The notes under the pieces: generated by a model
The model's input: only the letters and a program-made list of their open reading frames with translations
Told to the model about the DNA's origin: nothing
Database searches by the model: none
Translations under genes and position numbers: made by a program
Assembly (NCBI GenBank): GCA_003486645.1
Contig: DNGI01000066.1
Span: 1-7,799, forward strand
Reading direction: 5' to 3'
Length of the DNA stretch: 7,799 nt
Source of the DNA: Cyanobacteria bacterium UBA11370
GTDB lineage: Bacteria; Cyanobacteriota; Cyanobacteriia; Cyanobacteriales; Coleofasciculaceae
Shown here: one piece after another, positions 5,126-7,799 of the stretch
Layout of the letters: every line of letters begins with the position of its first letter
Numbering within the stretch: the stretch's first letter is position 1

Positions 5126-6601
5126 TTAGTCTTTGATTAATCGAAAGAACAAACTATCCCAATCAAGAGAATTCACGCTACTGTCTGCCTCTTTCACTTC
5201 AAATGTTACATGACAAGCTTTCGGTTGCTCTAGTGTTTGTAGACAAAGTTCAGCAATATCATCCCGACTGACCTTACCCCGAATATTATCCCCTTGGTCA
5301 AACACCAACGCTTTACCACCCGGTTCTTCAGTTAATGCACAAGGTCGGATAATTGTATAAGCTAAACCACTTTCTCTGACAGCATCTTCTCCTCGCAGTT
5401 TCCAAGTTAGAATTCCTCCCAATTGGTCATTCATTCGGACTGCGGGTGGTTCTTCCTCTAAATTAATTCCGGGACGACCTGGACGAGTCACGCCCGCCGA
5501 ACTAATCATAATAAACTGGGGCTTAATTTCACCACCATACGCCTTAATCGTTTCGACTTGTAGCGCAAAACCTCCAGGCTGAAAGTTCGGATTTAGTCCG
5601 CCATCATACTCAAATTTACTCAGCATTAACTGTAAAGCATAAACTTGACTCGAATCAAACGCCGGGACATCTTTTAACGTTTTTGCTCGAAATACTGGAA
5701 TTAAAGCTTGAAAGGGAATACGAACATCAACCCAACTATCTTTTTGAGTATCAAAGGAATAGCAATAGGAAATACCATCCCATTTAGATTCGCTCCGCAG
5801 GATAAACTTATAGCGCTGACCATCTCCTTTTACCCGTAATTCAACCCCTTCATACTCAGATAAATTTAGAGGCGGGTTAAAATTACGAGTCCGAACAGAA
5901 ACAAAACCCCCGGAATTTGCCGTTGAAACAATACCGCTAAACAAGGCTGCCTGATCAATTAAGCGAATTGAACTTTCGCTCACACCACCCATCACCACAT
6001 CATCTACAGCACCCCACGTTTCTTTCAAGTCATCAGTAGGATTTTTGAAATCAAAGAGTAATTGTTTACCCGGTTCCAAATTTTTAGCAGCCGCTTGTAC
6101 CAAATTTTTGATGCCTTGATAGTCCACAATTTCCGGACTATCTACCACTTCTGGCATATAAAATTTGATACCTTGATAGTATTTTTCACGGGTTGGCGTG
6201 TCTCCTTCCACGGGTTGCACCCGAACTCCAGTACAACACACTACCGCAGAAATATCCTTCATCAGTGCAGGCGTTAATGTTTCTGGAATTGTGATATCTG
6301 CCTCAAAGAGTTCTACCTGATCACCGAGCATTTCTCTCCCTCGCTGAGGATCTCGAACTAAGGCGCGTACCCGATAATTGTCTTTGATTAAACGCTGTAC
6401 AACTCGCTTACCAACACCTCCTGTTGCACCTGCGACTAGTATCATTCCCATGGGTTTTGTTGTCTTCAAATTCTCTTTTTTTTGATGAATACTACGGTTG
6501 AAAAGCCGCTGTAAGCAGCTAAGGAAAGGGATGACATCAAAGTAGGTTAGGGTTTTTATAAATCTGCCAGCATCCCATTGAGAGCGATTATTCTGAGCCA
6601 T
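5126..6601 (-). CDS. Atypical SDR protein with inserted CIA30 domain (HCF173-like)
   Basis: A 491-residue protein from the chosen start. A short N-terminal helix (WDAGRFIKTLTYFDVIPFL) precedes an NAD(P)-binding Rossmann fold with the dinucleotide motif GATGGVG at 58-64. The SDR fold is interrupted by a CIA30-type beta domain (about 180-355; FDF, DDVVMGGVSES, GGFVSVR) and resumes with FIMISSAGVTRPG (about 363) and TIIRPCALTEEPGG (about 416). The classical SDR Tyr-x-x-x-Lys pair is not evident, so it may bind a nucleotide without being a dehydrogenase. The same arrangement is known in plant HCF173, a chloroplast factor for psbA translation and photosystem II, and in cyanobacterial relatives. 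A photosystem or RNA-related role is therefore inferred. The start at 6601 is chosen for its spaced Shine-Dalgarno and the WDAGRF beginning. An in-frame ATG at 6739 would add 46 residues that look non-coding. Confidence 0.88.
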   Translation of the reverse strand: MAQNNRSQWDAGRFIKTLTYFDVIPFLSCLQRLFNRSIHQKKENLKTTKPMGMILVAGATGGVGKRVVQRLIKDNYRVRALVRDPQRGREMLGDQVELFEADITIPETLTPALMKDISAVVCCTGVRVQPVEGDTPTREKYYQGIKFYMPEVVDSPEIVDYQGIKNLVQAAAKNLEPGKQLLFDFKNPTDDLKETWGAVDDVVMGGVSESSIRLIDQAALFSGIVSTANSGGFVSVRTRNFNPPLNLSEYEGVELRVKGDGQRYKFILRSESKWDGISYCYSFDTQKDSWVDVRIPFQALIPVFRAKTLKDVPAFDSSQVYALQLMLSKFEYDGGLNPNFQPGGFALQVETIKAYGGEIKPQFIMISSAGVTRPGRPGINLEEEPPAVRMNDQLGGILTWKLRGEDAVRESGLAYTIIRPCALTEEPGGKALVFDQGDNIRGKVSRDDIAELCLQTLEQPKACHVTFEVKEADSSVNSLDWDSLFFRLIKD

Positions 6602-6604
6602 CAT

Positions 6605-6612
6605 CCCCTCTT
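6605..6612 (-). promoter_or_regulatory. Ribosome-binding site fixing the SDR/CIA30 start
   Basis: On the minus strand AAGAGGGG is followed directly by ATGATG. Spacing from AAGAGG is 5 nt to the second ATG (6601) but only 2 nt to the first (6604), so the second is preferred. This is the clearest Shine-Dalgarno in the window and argues against the upstream ATG at 6739. Confidence 0.65.
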
Positions 6613-6652
6613 GAGTTTTTTTCAGTATTTTCTTTAAGTGTATCGAACTGTT

Positions 6653-6658
6653 ATTATA
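6653..6658 (-). promoter_or_regulatory. Candidate -10 box for the SDR/CIA30 gene
   Basis: An exact TATAAT on the minus strand in an AT-rich stretch, about 50 bp before the start codon at 6601. No good TTGACA lies 16-18 bp further upstream, so this is a weak call resting on the -10 hexamer and its position. Confidence 0.35.
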
Positions 6659-6794
6659 AAAAATAAACCTCTTGCAGGCATTACCTTTAGTTAAAGGTTG
6701 GGGAAAGGTTAAAGGGAAAAGGCAAAAGGATTCAAACACTTTGTCCGCTTACCCTTTCTTCCAGCTTATGCAAGAAGTCTAATAATTACGGCTG

Positions 6795-6802
6795 GCGATC
6801 GC
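6795..6802. repeat. HIP1 octamer upstream of the Uma2 gene
   Basis: GCGATCGC, the highly iterated palindrome of many cyanobacterial genomes, 6 bp before the Uma2-family ATG. Other exact copies start at 362, 2266, 2953, 4115, 4719 and 7177, all inside genes. The density, about one per 1.1 kb, is strong support for a cyanobacterial origin. Confidence 0.9.
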
Positions 6803-6808
6803 TTTCCT

Positions 6809-7720
6809 ATGACCCAAACCGCCACTCAGATCGAGTTACCACCCCCCTTTCCCGACCATACTCAACTTCCAGAGTCGGATGGTACTTTTGTGAAAAATTT
6901 CCAGGAGCATCCCCAAAGTTTAATTCTTACAGACTCAATTGGTTCAGTCTTAGAACGATTACATCCAGATGGACAATACGCCATTGGGCAAGACTGTGGT
7001 ATATACTGGCGTGAAACGGACCCTCCTGAAAAAGGTGCTGAAGCTCCTGATTGGTTTTATGTCCCTAACGTCCCCCCTCGACTCGATGGTCAAATTCGCC
7101 GTTCCTACGTACTGTGGCGAGAACATCTAGCACCTTTAATTGCTTTAGAATTTGCGAGTGGAGATGGTTCTGAGGAGCGATCGCGAACTCCTCTATCTGT
7201 TTCTAGCGACGGGGAAGTTACTAAACCTGGAAAATTTTGGGTTTACGAACGCATCATGCGAATTCCCTATTATGGAATCTACCAAATTAATAACGACAAC
7301 TTAGAGGTTTACAATCTAGTTAACGGATATTATCAACAGATGTCCCCTAACGAGCGGGGTCATTATCCGATCACTCCCTTGGGTGTGGAATTAGGACGCT
7401 GGCAGGGGAGTTATCAAAATCAAACCCAATTGTGGTTAAGATGGTGGGATTTGGAAGGAAATCTCTTATTAATTGGTTCTGAGCAAGCTCAATTAGAACG
7501 ACAACGTGTTGAACAAGAACGACAACGTGCTGAACAAGAACGACAGCGTGCTGAACAAGAACGACAGCGTGCTGAACAAGAACGACAGCGTGCTGATAGT
7601 GCCGAACAAGCGCGAAGAAATGCCATACCCCAATTGTTAGCCATGGGGTTAACAGTGGAGCAAGTAGCAGAGGCATTGAGTTTATCGGTGGAGGAAGTGA
7701 TATCATGTCCTGCTGAATAA
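6809..7720 (+). CDS. Uma2-family (DUF820) putative nuclease-fold protein with coiled-coil tail
   Basis: A 303-residue protein of the Uma2 family, very abundant in cyanobacteria and predicted to have a PD-(D/E)XK nuclease fold; its biological role is poorly known. The core (about 35-225) shows Asp81 in APDWF, Glu114 in ALEFASGDGSEE, Lys142 in GKFWVYE and YYGIY (154-158), which fit the family's active-site order. After WDLEGN (213-218) the chain becomes a charged coiled coil with five heptads of ERQRAEQ type (230-264). It ends in a predicted helix-turn-helix-like segment (LLAMGLTVEQVAEALSLSVEEV). The last six residues, ISCPAE, and the stop codon are supplied by the start of a MITE-like element, so the native C-terminus has been replaced, probably by only a few residues. 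It is transcribed divergently from the SDR/CIA30 gene. No clear Shine-Dalgarno is seen. Confidence 0.9.
   Translation: MTQTATQIELPPPFPDHTQLPESDGTFVKNFQEHPQSLILTDSIGSVLERLHPDGQYAIGQDCGIYWRETDPPEKGAEAPDWFYVPNVPPRLDGQIRRSYVLWREHLAPLIALEFASGDGSEERSRTPLSVSSDGEVTKPGKFWVYERIMRIPYYGIYQINNDNLEVYNLVNGYYQQMSPNERGHYPITPLGVELGRWQGSYQNQTQLWLRWWDLEGNLLLIGSEQAQLERQRVEQERQRAEQERQRAEQERQRAEQERQRADSAEQARRNAIPQLLAMGLTVEQVAEALSLSVEEVISCPAE
7496..7600 (+). repeat. Five in-frame 21-bp repeats encoding coiled-coil heptads
   Basis: Five consecutive 21-bp units (GAACGACAACGTGCTGAACAA and variants) encode ERQRVEQ, three copies of ERQRAEQ, and ERQRADS. Units differ mainly by silent A/G changes (CAA or CAG), and the third and fourth are identical, which points to recent slippage. 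The 21-bp length keeps both frame and heptad phase when copies are gained or lost. Confidence 0.95.
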
Positions 7721-7799
7721 CCCTAAAAAAGTTTGAGGGAGAGAGGGGGAGGGGGAGAGAGGGAGAGGGGGAGAGGGAGAAGTTTTATTAGGGGTGATT
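7700..7799. mobile_element. MITE-like element, second copy, cut by window end
   Basis: It starts with ATATCATGTCC (7700-7710), then TGAATAACCCTAAAAAA (7714-7730), matching the reverse-complemented right arm of the element at 2005-2112. A 48-nt purine tract (7735-7782) is followed by GTTTTATTAGGGGTGATT, which matches the beginning of the opposite arm. About 15 bp of that arm should lie beyond the window. Orientation is opposite to the first copy. The left arm overlaps the end of the Uma2 gene and contributes ISCPAE plus TAA. Confidence 0.7.

Noticed and set aside
6062..6277. Plus-strand open frame inside the SDR/CIA30 gene
   Set aside because: Antisense to conserved SDR sequence and without recognisable features.
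6602..6739. 46-residue N-terminal extension of the SDR/CIA30 protein
   Set aside because: The translation resembles non-coding sequence, the segment contains a TATAAT box, and a well-placed Shine-Dalgarno marks the start at 6601.
7371..7706. Minus-strand open frame with repeated VLVQHAV units
   Set aside because: It is the antisense of the 21-bp repeats of the Uma2 gene; its repeats follow entirely from the coding strand and it has no independent support.

Overview
The window reads as part of a cyanobacterial chromosome, most likely from a large-genome, repeat-rich (probably filamentous) species. Support for this: seven copies of the HIP1 octamer GCGATCGC in 7.8 kb, heptameric tandem repeats, an SDR/CIA30 fusion protein of the type known from cyanobacteria and plastids, an NtcA-like DNA-binding helix, and a Uma2-family protein with a repetitive coiled-coil tail. 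Genus and species cannot be assigned from this sequence alone.

Layout. Bases 1-147 are non-coding and hold hairpin-rich repeat sequence and three heptamers. Four signalling genes on the minus strand follow: a stand-alone CheB-type methylesterase domain (148-768), a second CheB-type methylesterase with a Cys/His-rich and helical C-terminal extension (857-1888), a soluble PAS histidine kinase (2160-3497), and a PAS sensor fused to a Crp/Fnr-type transcription factor (3751-4926). A fifth minus-strand gene (5126-6601) encodes an SDR-fold protein with an inserted CIA30 domain. Divergent from it on the plus strand is a Uma2-family gene (6809-7720).

The four signalling genes look like one functional group, although gaps of about 90-270 bp argue against a single tight operon. 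The kinase and the Crp-type regulator carry paralogous N-terminal sensor modules: a coiled coil with glutamate pairs at exact 7-residue spacing, then a PAS domain. They end in different outputs, phosphotransfer and DNA binding. Heptad-spaced glutamate pairs are what CheR and CheB act on in chemoreceptors. Two CheB-like esterases lie beside two such coiled coils, and no MCP, CheA, CheW or CheR is in view. This suggests, as a hypothesis only, reversible methylation of soluble PAS sensors.

The gaps are full of small repeats. A MITE-like element with about 30-bp terminal inverted repeats around a polypyrimidine core sits at 2005-2112. A second, inverted copy starts at 7700 inside the Uma2 gene, supplies its last six residues and stop codon, and runs off the window end. 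Other repeats are two different heptamer arrays back to back (5015-5099), a long hairpin right after the PAS-Crp gene (3712-3744), and five 21-bp repeats inside the Uma2 gene.
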